A stretch of 6,370 bases of DNA from Pedobacter sp. (GTDB taxonomy: Bacteria; Bacteroidota; Bacteroidia; Sphingobacteriales; Sphingobacteriaceae). A program made the translations under genes and the position numbers. Of the stretch, positions 5,550 through 6,370 are shown piece after piece (the first letter of the stretch is position 1; every line of letters begins with the position of its first letter). The stretch lies in the NCBI GenBank assembly GCA_030149995.1, contig JASLGV010000403.1, positions 1 through 6,370 on the forward strand, read 5' to 3'. The notes under the pieces are model-generated. The model was not told the DNA's origin and searched no databases. It was given only the letters and a program-made list of their open reading frames with translations.

Positions 5550-6236
5550 TTATTTATTATTTTTTGTTTGATTGATGAAATAGCCACTTAACGCCAGACA
5601 ACAGGCGATGCATGTGAATGAAATAAGTGGCAGAATGTTTACCGGTGTTTCGGTTGTGTTTGTTGAAGGTTGCTGAAGGTTTAACAGGATTAACAGAAAA
5701 AAAACCTGAGCTGTTATCAGGATGAAAGCACTTTCCATTCGCAGTAAAAAGTGCCGTAACAGGTAGCGCAGGCTGGTTGTAAAGATAAACAGTGTAAGCG
5801 TTGTTGCCACTGCAAATAAGCACGCGGCGCTATCGTAATCTATGTGACTTATCCAAAGTAGAAACTGATGTTGAAAATAAAAGCTGGCCAGTAAAAGTGT
5901 ACAACCCGGAAATGTTAAACCACCGGCGATCCATTTTTTTATAGTGGTTTCCTTTTCTGATGGGAGCAGGTAGCGTCTGATCTGTATAAATCCTGCAGTT
6001 AAAAACAAGATACTCTCCAGCGTTATAATCAGTACCAGATTGTCTGTCAGTTTTTTGTCTTTAAAAAGATCAGCTACAAAGGTATTGCCCTTACTGACAA
6101 TAAAAGGATAGACTAAAAAATTAATAAGTCCCATCAGGATGGTGTAACCAAGCAAATAAGGCCATTTTACAAAACCCAGCCGAATGCAGCTTTGTAAAAT
6201 AACAAGAATGAAAAATAACAGGATAAGGTCTGGCAT
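5550..6236 (-). CDS. hmuT: Seven-helix integral membrane protein, HmuT-like
   Basis: A 228-residue very hydrophobic protein with about seven predicted membrane helices: roughly 3-22, 26-47, 66-86, 103-121, 135-156, 167-187 and 199-221. No enzymatic motif is recognisable. Polar residues near or within helices include E74, H123, H131, D133, D135, R157, R161, H162 and E168, and the last helix has a C209-x-x-C212-C213 cluster; these are possible ligand or metal contacts, but this is only a suggestion. The ATG at 6236 directly follows the stop codon of the upstream gene and is preceded by a good Shine-Dalgarno sequence. It is placed between a membrane-anchored gene end and an ExbB-type gene, the position of hmuT in the hmuYRSTUV haem-uptake operon. 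The symbol is assigned by position and topology only, so it is less certain than those of its neighbours. Confidence 0.75.
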   Translation of the reverse strand: MPDLILLFFILVILQSCIRLGFVKWPYLLGYTILMGLINFLVYPFIVSKGNTFVADLFKDKKLTDNLVLIITLESILFLTAGFIQIRRYLLPSEKETTIKKWIAGGLTFPGCTLLLASFYFQHQFLLWISHIDYDSAACLFAVATTLTLFIFTTSLRYLLRHFLLRMESAFILITAQVFFLLILLNLQQPSTNTTETPVNILPLISFTCIACCLALSGYFINQTKNNK

Positions 6237-6370
6237 TTAATTATCTCCTAATTTTCTTTTACGTAAGAAGAGCAGGGTTGCTAAACCGGCAAACACACAT
6301 CCAGCAATAACATAACTGATCCAGGCAGATGATGGCTGCTTGTTTTCTACAGACGTGTTTTTGGATGTAG
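6237..6370 (-). CDS. hmuS: C-terminal membrane anchor of a large protein, probably CobN-like HmuS (partial)
   Basis: An open reading frame enters from the right edge (first full codon at 6368) and ends with TAA at 6239-6237, giving 43 residues. It begins with a polar linker (TSKNTSVENKQPSSA), continues with one hydrophobic helix (about residues 16-35 of the fragment, 'WISYVIAGCVFAGLATLLFL') and ends in R-K-R-K-L-G-D-N. This is a typical C-terminal anchor; the positive residues after the helix predict a periplasmic main domain. The stop codon touches the ATG of the next gene, so it belongs to the same operon. The gene before hmuT-hmuU-hmuV is normally hmuS, a CobN/magnesium-chelatase-like protein implicated in taking iron from haem. 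The chelatase domain is outside the window, so the identity is an inference from neighbours; the coding frame itself is well supported. Confidence 0.7.
   Translation of the reverse strand, partial: TSKNTSVENKQPSSAWISYVIAGCVFAGLATLLFLRKRKLGDN
6244..6250 (-). promoter_or_regulatory. Shine-Dalgarno sequence of the hmuT-like gene
   Basis: On the minus strand TAGGAGA lies 7 bases before the ATG at 6236, inside the end of the upstream gene. A clear Shine-Dalgarno sequence is unusual here, since the other starts in the window have A-rich leaders. It supports both the chosen start and reinitiation right after the upstream stop codon. Confidence 0.65.

Noticed and set aside
5557..5823. 88-codon minus-strand frame within the seven-helix protein gene
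   Set aside because: Same strand but another frame of a gene with an evident membrane-protein pattern; no independent start signal.

Overview
The window looks like chromosomal DNA of a Bacteroidota bacterium, most likely a Sphingobacteriaceae member such as Pedobacter (inference). The reasons are: moderately AT-rich sequence; two good TAnnTTTG -7 promoter elements of the Bacteroidota type; A-rich leaders mostly without Shine-Dalgarno sequences; a secretion signal ending in the typical 'FA|Q' cleavage site; and gene families common in that phylum. No rRNA, tRNA, CRISPR array, insertion sequence or phage gene was seen. No gene looks broken. No gene-free stretch exceeds about 145 bases.

Left part (1-3031): A NUDIX hydrolase on + ends 2 bases from the end of a convergent YdeI/OmdA-family gene on -. 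The latter lies 55 bases downstream of a TetR-family repressor gene and may be cotranscribed with it. Divergent from the repressor is an FAD-dependent monooxygenase that closely resembles the tetracycline-inactivating enzyme TetX in its FAD-binding parts but differs at the residues that contact tetracycline. The 144-base region between them holds a perfect palindrome with longer arms overlapping the monooxygenase -7 element, plus a second, larger interrupted inverted repeat. This is a classic local repressor / inducible oxygenase arrangement.

Middle part (3032-4623): A PAS-LuxR type regulator on - is divergent from a secreted DUF1349 (concanavalin-like fold) protein on +. The 94-base gap has a consensus promoter, a palindrome around the -7 element and an exact 11-base direct repeat. 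A strong hairpin terminator at 4565-4601 separates this pair from the next operon and probably serves both sides.

Right part (4624-6370, all on -): A tightly packed operon reads right to left as: C-terminal end of a large protein with a membrane anchor (cut by the window edge), a seven-helix membrane protein, a MotA/TolQ/ExbB-type channel protein, and a DUF2149 protein that resembles a miniature ExbD. The junctions are 0 bases, 1 base and a 17-base overlap. This order matches the hmuS-hmuT-hmuU-hmuV end of the Bacteroidota haem-uptake operon (hmuYRSTUV), where HmuS is a CobN-like chelatase-family protein. The hmu assignment rests on family and order, because the CobN domain itself lies outside the window. 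This is the most interesting part: a chelatase-family protein apparently paired with its own proton-channel-like module of unknown mechanism.
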